Of a DNA stretch of 64,000 nt, positions 17,967-26,221 are shown one piece after another. Both the position numbers and the translations under genes were made by a program. The DNA comes from Alphaproteobacteria bacterium. Its GTDB lineage: Bacteria; Pseudomonadota; Alphaproteobacteria; Rhodobacterales; Rhodobacteraceae. Within the stretch, counting starts at the first letter, position 1, and the number at the start of each line of letters is the position of its first letter. The DNA is taken from NCBI GenBank assembly GCA_030148665.1, contig JASBSZ010000048.1, forward strand, positions 31,121-95,120. Direction: 5' to 3'. The notes beneath the pieces were generated by a model. The model saw nothing but the letters and a program-made list of their open reading frames with translations. It did no database searches and was not told where the DNA came from.

Positions 17967-19225
17967 CCGTCCAGCCTGGCCACCAGCGCCTCGCGCGTGG
18001 GGGCCTTGGCCACCGGGCCGTAGAGGGCCAGAGACATCCGGCCGGATTCGCACAACTCACGGGCATGCCGGGCAACCCCTTCGGGTGTCACGGCGTCGAT
18101 CTTGGCTACGGTTTCCTCGAGCGGAGGAACACGATCCCAGATGCCGACCATCCGGGCAAGACGTTCGCAACGCGAGGCCGGGCTTTCCAGCCCCATCAAG
18201 AGCCCGGCCTTCAGCTGGGCACGGGCGCGTGCGACCTCGGTCTCGGTCATGTCATCGGCGCTGCGACGCAGCTCGTCGATGCACAGATCCGCCAGTGCGG
18301 GAATGTCGTCACCGCTGGTGCCGGAATAGATGGTCAGCAGGCCGGTATCGGAAAAGGCGCCGGCCTGGGCAAAGATCGTATAACACAGCCCGCGCTTTTC
18401 GCGCGCCTCCTGAAACAGGCGTGACGACATCCCGCCACCCAATGCCATCGAATAGATCTGGGCGGTATAGATCCGGTCGTCGCGATAGCCCGGCGCCTCG
18501 AGCGCCAGCGCGAAATGGGCCTGTTCCAGATCCTTTTCCACCCGCCGTTCCGACCCCTTGAATTCCCCCGGCTGGGCCTTGCGGGGCGGGCGCGCGGGCA
18601 GATCGCCGAACAGGCGTTCGGCCGCGGCCACGATGGCCTCGTGATCGACGGCGCCCGCGGCCGACAGGATCATCTGTTCGGGGCCATAGAATTCTTCGAC
18701 GAAACCGGCCAGATCCTCGCGCTGAAAGGCACGCACCCTTTCGGACGGGCCGAGGATCGGGCGCCCCAGCGGCTGCCCCGGAAACGAGGCCTCTTGCAGC
18801 CAGTCAAAGATGATGTCGTCGGGCGTGTCATTGGCCTGCCCGATTTCCTGCAGGATGACCCCGCGCTCGATTTCCATCTCGTTGGCATCGAAAGTCGAGT
18901 TCAGCAGGATATCGGCAATCAGCTCCAGCGCCAGATCGACGTGATCTTCCAGCACCCGCGCGTAATAGGCCGTCATCTCGCGCGAGGTATAGGCGTTGAT
19001 GAAACCGCCCACATCCTCGATCGTTTCGGCAATTTCCAGCGCGCTGCGGGTCTTGGTGCCCTTGAACGCCATATGTTCAAGGAAATGCGCCACACCGTTC
19101 TGTTCCAGCCGCTCGTGACGGCCGCCCACATTGACCCAGATGCCGATCGAGGCCGATTTCAGGCCCGGCATGTTCTCGGTCACGACGCGCATGCCGTTCT
19201 TCATCCGGTGGAGGTTGACGCTCAC
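17963..19225 (-). CDS. M16 family zinc peptidase (processing-peptidase-like)
   Basis: A 420-residue protein with the inverted zinc motif HFLEHMAFKGT (HxxEH) and the downstream zinc glutamate region (YTSREMTAYYARVLEDHVDLALELIAD), as in mitochondrial processing peptidase beta and bacterial pitrilysin-type M16B enzymes. No signal peptide is evident, so it is probably cytoplasmic or loosely periplasmic. It overlaps thrC by 4 bases upstream and the GNAT gene by 4 bases downstream, so all three are translationally coupled. Confidence 0.9.
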   Translation of the reverse strand: MSVNLHRMKNGMRVVTENMPGLKSASIGIWVNVGGRHERLEQNGVAHFLEHMAFKGTKTRSALEIAETIEDVGGFINAYTSREMTAYYARVLEDHVDLALELIADILLNSTFDANEMEIERGVILQEIGQANDTPDDIIFDWLQEASFPGQPLGRPILGPSERVRAFQREDLAGFVEEFYGPEQMILSAAGAVDHEAIVAAAERLFGDLPARPPRKAQPGEFKGSERRVEKDLEQAHFALALEAPGYRDDRIYTAQIYSMALGGGMSSRLFQEAREKRGLCYTIFAQAGAFSDTGLLTIYSGTSGDDIPALADLCIDELRRSADDMTETEVARARAQLKAGLLMGLESPASRCERLARMVGIWDRVPPLEETVAKIDAVTPEGVARHARELCESGRMSLALYGPVAKAPTREALVARLDG

Positions 19226-20616
19226 TTGCCGATCCTTTCGCGGATGATGGCCTCAATAGCCGACAGGTCATTGGCCACGCGGGTCATGCGTTCGGGCCGG
19301 TCGAACAGATCCTTCATGCGCGGCGGCAATTCCGGGCGCACGCCGCAGGCCTGTTCCACCGCGTCGGGGAACTTGGCCGCATGTGCGGTTGCCAGCGTGA
19401 TCATGGGCACGCGGCCGACCATGCGCTTGTCGGCGGCCACCTTGACGCCAACGGCGGTGTGGGGGCAGACGACCTCGCCCGTCATCTTGTAAAGCGTGGC
19501 GATGGCGGCGCGGGTTTCGTCCTCGGAACAATCGCCGGATTCGAATTCCATGCGCAGACGGCCGAGCGCCCCCTGCGGCAGGGTGAACGAGCCCTTTTCG
19601 GCCAGCTCTTCCATCAGCTGCGCAACCGCGCTTCCGTCGCGATCCAGCAGGTCGAACAGCGCGCGTTCGAAATTCGAGCTGACCTGAATATCCATTGACG
19701 GGCTGATCGAGGGCGTGACCCCCTGCTTGACATAGGAGCCGGTTTCCAGCGTCCGGTGCAGGATGTTGTTCTGGTTGGTGGCGATGATCAGCCGGTCGAT
19801 GGGCAGGCCCATGCGGCGCGCCACATAGCCGGCAAAGATGTCGCCGAAATTGCCGGTCGGCACCGTAAAGCTGACCGGGCGATGCGGGGCGCCCAGCGCC
19901 ACGGCCGAGGTAAAGTAATATACCACCTGCGCCAGAACGCGCGCCCAGTTGATCGAGTTCACCCCGGCAAGATGCACCTCGTCGCGGAAGGTGAAATCGT
20001 TGAACATGTCCTTGAGACGCGCCTGGCAATCGTCGAAATCGCCGTCCACCGCCAGCGCGTGAACATTGTCCTCGGTCGGGGTGGTCATCTGCCGGCGCTG
20101 CACGTCCGACACCCGCCCGTCGGGGAACATGATGAACACATCCACCGCGTCCAGCCCGCGGAATGCCTCGATCGCGGCGGATCCGGTGTCGCCCGAGGTC
20201 GCGCCGACGATCGTCACCCGTTCGCCGCGCCGCGTCAAGGCCACCTCGAACAGCTGGCCGATCAGCTGCATCGCCACATCCTTGAAGGCCAGGGTCGGGC
20301 CGTGATGCAGTTCAAGGAGGAAATCGTTTTCGCCGATCTGCACCAACGGGCAGCGGGCCTCGTGATCGAAACCGGCATAGGCGCGGCTGATGATGCCGGT
20401 CAGTTCCTCGTCAGTGAATGAATCGCCGATAAAGGGGCGCATTACGCGAAAGGCCGCCTCTTCATAGCGGCAGCCCGCCAGGTCGGCGATTTCGTCGAAT
20501 GTCATGCCGGGCCAGCTTTCGGGCACATACAGGCCGCCGTCGCGGGCAAGCCCGGTCAGCATGGCCTCTTCGAAAGACAGGGCCGGGGCGCGGCCCCTGG
20601 TCGAGATGTATTTCAT
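19222..20616 (-). CDS. thrC: Threonine synthase
   Basis: A 464-residue PLP enzyme starting MKYISTRGRAPALSFEEAML. It contains LELHHGPTLAFKDVAMQLIG, where the lysine binds PLP, and the phosphate-binding VGATSGDTGSAAIEAFRG loop. It converts O-phosphohomoserine to threonine. It sits downstream of SURF1 and overlaps the M16 peptidase, an arrangement conserved in Rhodobacterales although unrelated to respiration. Confidence 0.95.
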   Translation of the reverse strand: MKYISTRGRAPALSFEEAMLTGLARDGGLYVPESWPGMTFDEIADLAGCRYEEAAFRVMRPFIGDSFTDEELTGIISRAYAGFDHEARCPLVQIGENDFLLELHHGPTLAFKDVAMQLIGQLFEVALTRRGERVTIVGATSGDTGSAAIEAFRGLDAVDVFIMFPDGRVSDVQRRQMTTPTEDNVHALAVDGDFDDCQARLKDMFNDFTFRDEVHLAGVNSINWARVLAQVVYYFTSAVALGAPHRPVSFTVPTGNFGDIFAGYVARRMGLPIDRLIIATNQNNILHRTLETGSYVKQGVTPSISPSMDIQVSSNFERALFDLLDRDGSAVAQLMEELAEKGSFTLPQGALGRLRMEFESGDCSEDETRAAIATLYKMTGEVVCPHTAVGVKVAADKRMVGRVPMITLATAHAAKFPDAVEQACGVRPELPPRMKDLFDRPERMTRVANDLSAIEAIIRERIGK

Positions 20617-20625
20617 GGCTCTGCC

Positions 20626-21312
20626 TCAGCTGTTTTCCTTGAGTCTCCGCCTGATACGCCAAAGCCAGTAAACTGTCATCCCCAACCAGCCAACAGCCAG
20701 CAAAAACCACGTGATGGCATAGTTCAGGTGGTTGTTGGGAATACCCGAGGCATCGACCGGCAGGGGCATCACGTCGGGTTGGCGTGGGTTGACCTTGCGG
20801 GCCACCACCAGCAGGGGCCGCGTGCCCAGATATTCGGCCATCCTGGGCAGGTCGCGCGAGAACCAGATATTGGCCTTGAGATCAGGTTCCGGGGTGAACC
20901 AGTCATATTCATCCGGCCACAGGATGTTGCCAACGACCTCGACCCTGCCCCGCAGCGGCGGATTGGCCTTCAGCCTGTCGGGCAGAAACCCCATGTCAAC
21001 CAGGATCGGCCCCTTGTCGGTTTCAAGCCGCGCGATCACGCGAAAACCGGGGCCGCGACCGTCAACCCCTACCAGCACGCGGATTTCGCGCCCGACCAGA
21101 CGACCGGCGACCCTGACCGAGTGATAGTTCCGGCGGGCGGCATCGGGCGCGGTGATGTCCAGAGGTTCGGGCGGCTTGACGATTTCCTCGCGGATATGGG
21201 CAAGGATGCCCTCTTTCCAGACCCGCCGTTCCAGCTGCCAGCTGCCCAGCCCGATCAGGATTGCGGCACCGATGATCCCGAAAAGAACGGGGAAGATCAT
21301 CTTTTTCGTCAT
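20626..21312 (-). CDS. SURF1 family cytochrome oxidase assembly protein
   Basis: 228 residues with a transmembrane helix at each end (about 5-25 and 200-220) flanking a periplasmic domain; the first helix runs into LGSWQLERRVWKE, the SURF1 hallmark, and the end carries NNHLNYAITWFLLAVGWLGMTVYWLW. SURF1 proteins help deliver heme a to subunit I of aa3-type oxidase. The gene lies directly behind ctaE in the oxidase operon. Confidence 0.93.
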   Translation of the reverse strand: MTKKMIFPVLFGIIGAAILIGLGSWQLERRVWKEGILAHIREEIVKPPEPLDITAPDAARRNYHSVRVAGRLVGREIRVLVGVDGRGPGFRVIARLETDKGPILVDMGFLPDRLKANPPLRGRVEVVGNILWPDEYDWFTPEPDLKANIWFSRDLPRMAEYLGTRPLLVVARKVNPRQPDVMPLPVDASGIPNNHLNYAITWFLLAVGWLGMTVYWLWRIRRRLKENS

Positions 21313-21408
21313 TGCTCACCCCAAGGAAAGGGGGCGCGAAACGCTCCGCACCCCCGTTTGATGGCTATGCCCCGATATCACGGCAGGGCCTGTGGCACAG
21401 CGGGCGCC

Positions 21409-22206
21409 TCAGCTGCCCCAGATATAGATCACGGCGAACAGGAACAGCCAGACCACATCGACAAAATGCCAGTACCAGGCAGCGGCCTCGAACCCCAGGT
21501 GATGTTCCGAGTTCATCTGTCCCTTGAGGCCGCGGATCAGGTTCACGGCCAGGAAGATGGTGCCGACGATCACGTGAAAGCCGTGAAACCCGGTCGCCAT
21601 GAAAAAGCTGGCGCCATAGATGTTGCCCGAAAAGCTGAACGGAGCCTCGCTGTATTCCACCGCCTGAAACACGGTGAACATGAGGCCCAGAAAGATCGCC
21701 AGCGACAGCCCCTGGATAAAGCCCTTGCGGTCGTCATGCTGGATGGCGTGGTGCGCCCAGGTGGTCGCCGCGCCCGAACACAGCAGGATCAGCGTGTTGA
21801 TCAGCGGCAGGCCCCAGGGATCGAACGTCTCGATGCCGGCGGGCGGCCACACCCCGTCTATGGCGGGCGATCCCTCGGTCATCGGATAGAGGGCATGCTT
21901 GATGAAGTTCCAGAACCAGGCGAAAAAGAACATCACCTCGGACATGATGAACATGATCACGCCATAGCGCAGCCCGATCATCACGACCGGCGTGTGGTCG
22001 CCTTCTTCGGCCTCATGGACGACATCGGACCACCACGCGTACATGACGAACAGCACCAGCGCGAGCCCGATCAGCATCGCCCAGGGGCCCATGTCGTGGA
22101 AATAGAGAACCGCCCCCCCCAGCATGATAAAGGCCCCCAGCGCCCCGAGGAATGGCCACAAGCTGGGATTCAGGATGTGGTATGGATGATTTTTTGCATG
22201 CGCCAT
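21409..22206 (-). CDS. ctaE: Cytochrome c oxidase subunit III
   Basis: A 265-residue, seven-helix membrane protein ([22 protein letters not shown]...). [16 protein letters not shown] carries conserved core residues, followed by [12 protein letters not shown], and the C-terminus [22 protein letters not shown] is nearly invariant among aa3 oxidases. It stabilises subunit I and proton uptake. GGGAAG precedes the ATG. Unlike the usual order, the upstream neighbour is the small 62-residue protein, not ctaG. Subunit I is not in the window. Confidence 0.96.
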   Translation of the reverse strand: MAHAKNHPYHILNPSLWPFLGALGAFIMLGGAVLYFHDMGPWAMLIGLALVLFVMYAWWSDVVHEAEEGDHTPVVMIGLRYGVIMFIMSEVMFFFAWFWNFIKHALYPMTEGSPAIDGVWPPAGIETFDPWGLPLINTLILLCSGAATTWAHHAIQHDDRKGFIQGLSLAIFLGLMFTVFQAVEYSEAPFSFSGNIYGASFFMATGFHGFHVIVGTIFLAVNLIRGLKGQMNSEHHLGFEAAAWYWHFVDVVWLFLFAVIYIWGS

Positions 22207-22305
22207 TTTCGTTCTTCCCTTTTTGATGGCTCGGTTAGCAAATGCCGTCCGGCCTTGTTCTGCCTGCCCCCCGGCATGGCGCGGCGGCCATGTGGCGATC
22301 GGGGG

Positions 22306-22347
22306 TCAGCCTGCTTTGCCGCCCGGAACCTGGTCCGGGCCGTTCAT
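22306..22347 (-). pseudogene. 13-codon ORF in the ctaG slot, possible ctaG remnant
   Basis: An ATG overlaps the TGA of the small oxidase protein gene as ATGA and reads 13 codons (MNGPDQVPGGKAG) before a TGA. In related genomes, as I recall them, the coupled gene here is ctaG (Cox11), about 190 codons. The 137-base gap to ctaE has no Cox11-like coding in any frame. Either this is the leftover start of a deleted ctaG or a chance ORF. Confidence 0.4.
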
Positions 22348-22532
22348 TTTCCCTCCTGCGGCAGTAACGACGGCCGCAATTCGTAATCATAGGCCTCCAT
22401 CAGTTGCCCGTTCTTGAGCTTGACCATGGTCACGCCAAAGACCAGCACGACGAAACTGCCCAGCACCAGCGCCAGCCACATGTTCCGGCGTCCGCGGCGA
22501 CGATGAAGTTCGTGTTCCCGGTGAATTGCCAT
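22344..22532 (-). CDS. Small single-helix cytochrome oxidase operon protein (CoxF-like)
   Basis: A 62-residue protein with a basic N-terminus (EHELHRRRGRRN), one transmembrane helix (about 18-37) and a short tail LMEAYDYELRPSLLPQEGK. Its size, charge pattern and place directly after ctaB match the small protein of Rhodobacterales oxidase operons. The ATG at 22532 lies just past the ctaB stop; an ATG at 22544 would overlap ctaB and add four residues. It may be an accessory subunit or assembly factor of aa3 oxidase; its function is not established. Confidence 0.75.
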   Translation of the reverse strand: MAIHREHELHRRRGRRNMWLALVLGSFVVLVFGVTMVKLKNGQLMEAYDYELRPSLLPQEGK

Positions 22533-22534
22533 TT

Positions 22535-23500
22535 CTACACCCATTGCGGCCATGCCGCCCAATCCAGCCCCGACCACCGCAAGGCGGCCTCGGCCAGCAG
22601 CCCGGCGAAATGCGCGAGCATATAAACGAGAGAGAGGCGGAAATACCGCCGCTCGGCCAGATGGCGATCGGCCTGTGCCTCGGCGCCGCTGCGCATCAAA
22701 AGCCTCAGCGCCCCGGCCACGAACAGCACGTTCAGCACCCCCGAGATCGCCAGATAGACCGGCCCGCCGATCTGCGTGAAGGCCAGCGCCAGCGACACCG
22801 GCGCCAGCACGACCGCATAGAACAGGATCTGCCGGCGGGTTGCGCGTTCTCCGTGGGTGACCGGCAGCATGGGCACGTCGGCGCGCGCATAATCATCGTC
22901 CAGAAACAGCGCAAGCGCCCAGAAATGGGGCGGCGTCCACAGAAAGATCAGGCCGAACATCAGCATGCTTTCGACCGATATGTTTCCGGTTGCCACCGCC
23001 CAGCCGATCATCGGGGGAAAGGCCCCGGCCGCACCGCCGATGACGATGTTCATCGGCGTCGCGCGCTTGAGCCACATCGAATAGATCACGACGTAGAAAA
23101 AGATGGTAAACGCCAACAGCGCCGCCGCCAGAAGATTGGTCGTCAGATCCAGCATCACGACGGCAATCACCGACAGCCACAGCCCCAGCAGGCGGGCATC
23201 ATCGGCCGAGACCCGCCCCGCCGGAACGGGCCGGTTGCGCGTGCGGCGCATCTGCCGGTCGATGTCGGCGTCCCACCACATGTTCAGCGCACCGGAGGCA
23301 CCGGCCCCGATGGCGATGAACAGGATCGCCGCAAGGGCGATGAGGGGATGAACGGGCTGCGGCGCAACCACCAGCCCGACCGCGGCGGTGAATACCACCA
23401 GCGACATGACCCTGGGCTTGAGCAGGGCGAGGAAATCGCCGAATTCGGCGTCGCCTTCCCTTTCGGCGATGGCTCTTTCGATGATGGTCGCGTCCGTCAT
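22535..23500 (-). CDS. ctaB: Heme o synthase (protoheme IX farnesyltransferase)
   Basis: A 321-residue UbiA-superfamily prenyltransferase with about nine membrane helices. The prenyl-diphosphate-binding motif is NMWWDADIDRQMRRTRNRPVP, followed by YSMWLKRATPMNIVIGGAAGAFPP and the second Asp-rich region FLDDDYARADVPMLP. It adds farnesyl to heme b to make heme o, the precursor of heme a. The ATG at 23500 follows a GGGAA ribosome site. It lies between ctaC and the small CoxF-like gene. Confidence 0.96.
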   Translation of the reverse strand: MTDATIIERAIAEREGDAEFGDFLALLKPRVMSLVVFTAAVGLVVAPQPVHPLIALAAILFIAIGAGASGALNMWWDADIDRQMRRTRNRPVPAGRVSADDARLLGLWLSVIAVVMLDLTTNLLAAALLAFTIFFYVVIYSMWLKRATPMNIVIGGAAGAFPPMIGWAVATGNISVESMLMFGLIFLWTPPHFWALALFLDDDYARADVPMLPVTHGERATRRQILFYAVVLAPVSLALAFTQIGGPVYLAISGVLNVLFVAGALRLLMRSGAEAQADRHLAERRYFRLSLVYMLAHFAGLLAEAALRWSGLDWAAWPQWV

Positions 23501-23573
23501 GATTCCCTTTCCCCGAAAACTTCCCTGACAACGGGTGCAGGCGGCGGGCAAGGGCGCCCGCCTGCCGTCACCG

Positions 23574-24500
23574 TCATCTGGATGCGACCGTCAGCTTGCC
23601 CGGTTTCCGGGTGACCGGCGCCTCGGCGAACTGCGCGCGCGCCCGGCCGAGCCATTTCTCATAGGCGTCCTGGGATACGACCTTGACCACGATCGGCATG
23701 AAGGCGTGATCCTTGCCGCACAGCTGCGAGCACTGGCCGAAATACATGCCGATCTTGTCGGCCTTGAACCAGGTGCGGTTGGTGCGCCCCGGGATCGCGT
23801 CCATCTTGACGCCAAAGGCGGGTACCGCAAAGGCGTGGATCACGTCCGCGCCCGTGACATCGAGCACGACATATTTGCCGACCGGCACCACCAGCGGGTT
23901 GTCCACCGCCAGCAGGAATTCATCCTGATTGTAGCCTTCGGCCTTGAGCTTGGCCTTGACCTCGTCATTCAGGACATAGGCCTGATCGCCATCCAGCGTT
24001 GCCGGTTGGCCGATCATGTAGCTGTCGAACGAGATGTTCTGATCGGGATACTCGTAGTTCCAGAACCACTGATTGCCGGTGACCTTGATCGTCAGGTCGG
24101 CCTTGGGGATTTCAAGCTGCTTGAACAGGACCGGCAGGGAAAAGGCCCCGATGAAGATCAGGATCACGATGGGCCCCAGCGTCCACAGCACCTCGACCAC
24201 GGAATTGTGGGTGAATGTCGCCGGTGTCTTGTTGACCCGGCTGTTGTAGCGGATGATGACCCACAGCAGCAGAACCATCACCAGCAGCGTGATACCCGTG
24301 ATGATCCACAGGATCATGTTGTCGAGGAAATGGATATCGCGTGCCACCTCGGTCGCGGCGGGCTGCAGCGACATGCCCCCCGGCGTGGGCTTGCCGATCC
24401 GTTCCAGGCCATCCAGCCCGTCCTGAGCCCTGAGCATGCCACCTGCGGCCAGCGCCACAAAAGACACAGCTGTTCCTACGAGTAATTTCCCGATGCGCAT
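23574..24500 (-). CDS. ctaC: Cytochrome c oxidase subunit II
   Basis: 308 residues: a cleavable signal peptide (MRIGKLLVGTAVSFVALAAGGMLRAQ), two transmembrane helices (about 60-85 and 105-125) and a periplasmic cupredoxin domain. The CuA site is seen as the histidine in GADVIHAFAVPAFGVK plus YFGQCSQLCGKDHAFMPI, giving both Cys, Glu-equivalent, His and Met ligands. It accepts electrons from cytochrome c. It is the first gene of the minus-strand oxidase operon and is divergent from tldD. Confidence 0.96.
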   Translation of the reverse strand: MRIGKLLVGTAVSFVALAAGGMLRAQDGLDGLERIGKPTPGGMSLQPAATEVARDIHFLDNMILWIITGITLLVMVLLLWVIIRYNSRVNKTPATFTHNSVVEVLWTLGPIVILIFIGAFSLPVLFKQLEIPKADLTIKVTGNQWFWNYEYPDQNISFDSYMIGQPATLDGDQAYVLNDEVKAKLKAEGYNQDEFLLAVDNPLVVPVGKYVVLDVTGADVIHAFAVPAFGVKMDAIPGRTNRTWFKADKIGMYFGQCSQLCGKDHAFMPIVVKVVSQDAYEKWLGRARAQFAEAPVTRKPGKLTVASR

Positions 24501-24575
24501 TTTTTCTTCCCTTTATTATCGGCAGTTTTCCTGCCGTTTGGGCCCCCTCTGTAAAGCGACGCAGAGAATCCCCAG

Positions 24576-24603
24576 TTGTTTATTGTTATCGAGAAACCAT
24601 AAT
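24576..24603 (+). promoter_or_regulatory. Possible sigma-70-type promoter for tldD
   Basis: TTGTTT at 24576-24581 and CATAAT at 24598-24603 are separated by 16 bases, in the AT-rich ctaC-tldD divergent gap and about 80 bases before the tldD start. Judged by eye only. Confidence 0.3.
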
Positions 24604-24682
24604 ACGCGCCAAAGAACAAGTTTCTCTTTTGCGGCATTCGGCCGCTCGACACCAGATGACACCGATTGACGGAAGGAACAAA

Positions 24683-26116
24683 ATGGACAGGCAGGCCGAA
24701 AAATCGGGGTTCAGACCCTTCGAGACGACACTGGATCTCGAGGGATCGCTCGACACCCTGCGCACCGCGACGGGTGGCGCGGATGATGGCGAGCTGTTTC
24801 TCGAACGCAGTCACGCCGAGGTCCTGTCCTTTGACGATGGCAGGCTGAAAACGGCCAGCTATGATGCGGCCGAGGGCTTTGGCCTGCGTGCCGTGCGGGG
24901 CGAGGCCACGGGTTATGCCCATTCCACCGAGATTTCCGAATCCGCCCTGAAACGCGCCGCCGAAACGGCCCGTCTTGCCGTCGGCAGCGGTGGGGGAACA
25001 ATCGCACCGCCGCCACCAGCCACCAACCGCCGCCTCTACGGCGACATCGACCCGCTGGAAGGCAGCGAATTTTCGCTGCGCGTCGAAACCCTGCGCGAAA
25101 TCGACGCCTGGCTGCGCGAACGCGATGCCAGCGTGGTGCAGGTCTCGGCCAGTATCGCGGCGTCATTGCAAGAGGTCTGGATCCTGCGCCCCGAGGGCGA
25201 GCTGCTGCATGATATCCGCCCCATGAGCCGCCTCAACATCTCGGTCATCGTCGAGCGTGACGGCCGGCGCGAGACCGGCAGCGCCGGCGGCGGCGGGCGG
25301 ATCGGGCTCGACGGCCTGATCCGGCCCGACAACTGGCAAAAGACCGCACTCGAGGCGCTGCGCATCGCGCGGGTCAACCTCGATGCCGTTGCCGCACCCG
25401 CCGGTGTCATGGAGGTGGCTCTGGGTCCCGGCTGGCCGGGCATCCTGTTGCACGAGGCCATCGGTCACGGGCTTGAGGGTGACTTCAACCGCAAGAAAAG
25501 CTCGGCCTTTGCGGGGCTGATGGGCCAGCGCGTCGCCGCCCCCGGCGTCACCGTTCTGGATGACGGCACCATCCCCGACCGGCGCGGCTCGCTGAGTTTC
25601 GACGACGAGGGCACGCCGAGTCGCAAGACCACGCTGATCGAGGACGGTATCCTTGTCGGCTATATGCAGGACCGCCAGAACGCCCGGCTGATGGGAATGG
25701 AGCCCACCGGCAACGGCCGGCGCGAAAGCTATGCCCATGCGCCCCAGCCGCGCATGACCAACACCTACATGCTGGGCGGCGACACCCCGCCCGAGGACAT
25801 CATCGCCAGCATGAAAAAGGGCATCTGGGCCGTTGGGTTTGGCGGCGGACAGGTGGACATCACCAACGGCAAGTTCGTCTTTTCCTGCACCGAGGCCTAT
25901 CTGGTGGAAAACGGCAAGGTCGGCGCCCCGGTCAAGGGGGCAACCCTGATCGGCGACGGCCCCAGCGTGCTGAAACAGGTGCGCGCCATCGGCAATGACA
26001 TGCAGCTTGACCCCGGCATGGGCAATTGCGGCAAGGGCGGCCAGTGGGTGCCGGTCGGCGTCGGCCAGCCAACGCTGCTGGTGGGTGGGCTGACGGTGGG
26101 CGGCAGCGCCGCCTGA
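24683..26116 (+). CDS. tldD: Metalloprotease TldD
   Basis: 477 residues with the TldD/PmbA fold. The zinc motif is in ILLHEAIGHGLEGDFNRK (HExxxH), followed by the family sequence TLIEDGILVGYMQDRQNA and a C-terminal FSCTEAYLVENGKVGAPVKGATLIG. TldD is the catalytic half of the TldD/TldE protease that trims unfolded peptides. The start at 24683 has GGAAGGA 5 bases upstream; the frame is open to 24629. The TldE/PmbA partner is not in the window. Confidence 0.95.
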   Translation: MDRQAEKSGFRPFETTLDLEGSLDTLRTATGGADDGELFLERSHAEVLSFDDGRLKTASYDAAEGFGLRAVRGEATGYAHSTEISESALKRAAETARLAVGSGGGTIAPPPPATNRRLYGDIDPLEGSEFSLRVETLREIDAWLRERDASVVQVSASIAASLQEVWILRPEGELLHDIRPMSRLNISVIVERDGRRETGSAGGGGRIGLDGLIRPDNWQKTALEALRIARVNLDAVAAPAGVMEVALGPGWPGILLHEAIGHGLEGDFNRKKSSAFAGLMGQRVAAPGVTVLDDGTIPDRRGSLSFDDEGTPSRKTTLIEDGILVGYMQDRQNARLMGMEPTGNGRRESYAHAPQPRMTNTYMLGGDTPPEDIIASMKKGIWAVGFGGGQVDITNGKFVFSCTEAYLVENGKVGAPVKGATLIGDGPSVLKQVRAIGNDMQLDPGMGNCGKGGQWVPVGVGQPTLLVGGLTVGGSAA

Positions 26117-26162
26117 ACGTATCGGCCCGGCAAGCACGACCCCAGCAAGCCTGGCATGGGAT

Positions 26163-26220
26163 TCATCCTGCCTTAACCAGAATCACCCCACCCTGAGGGG
26201 GAGATCACAGGGCAGGATGA
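26163..26220 (+). promoter_or_regulatory. Inverted repeat enclosing the dprA ribosome site
   Basis: TCATCCTGCC (26163-26172) is perfectly complementary to GGCAGGATGA (26211-26220), which contains the AGGA ribosome site and ends one base before the dprA ATG. The 38-base interior can itself pair (CCCC...GGGG). If formed in RNA, this would hide the dprA ribosome site. Confidence 0.55.
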
Positions 26221-26221
26221 C

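Noticed and set aside
20728..22386. 552-codon plus-strand frame opposite SURF1 and ctaE
   Set aside because: Antisense shadow with Gln/His/Asp-rich composition; SURF1 and ctaE motifs are unmistakable on the minus strand.
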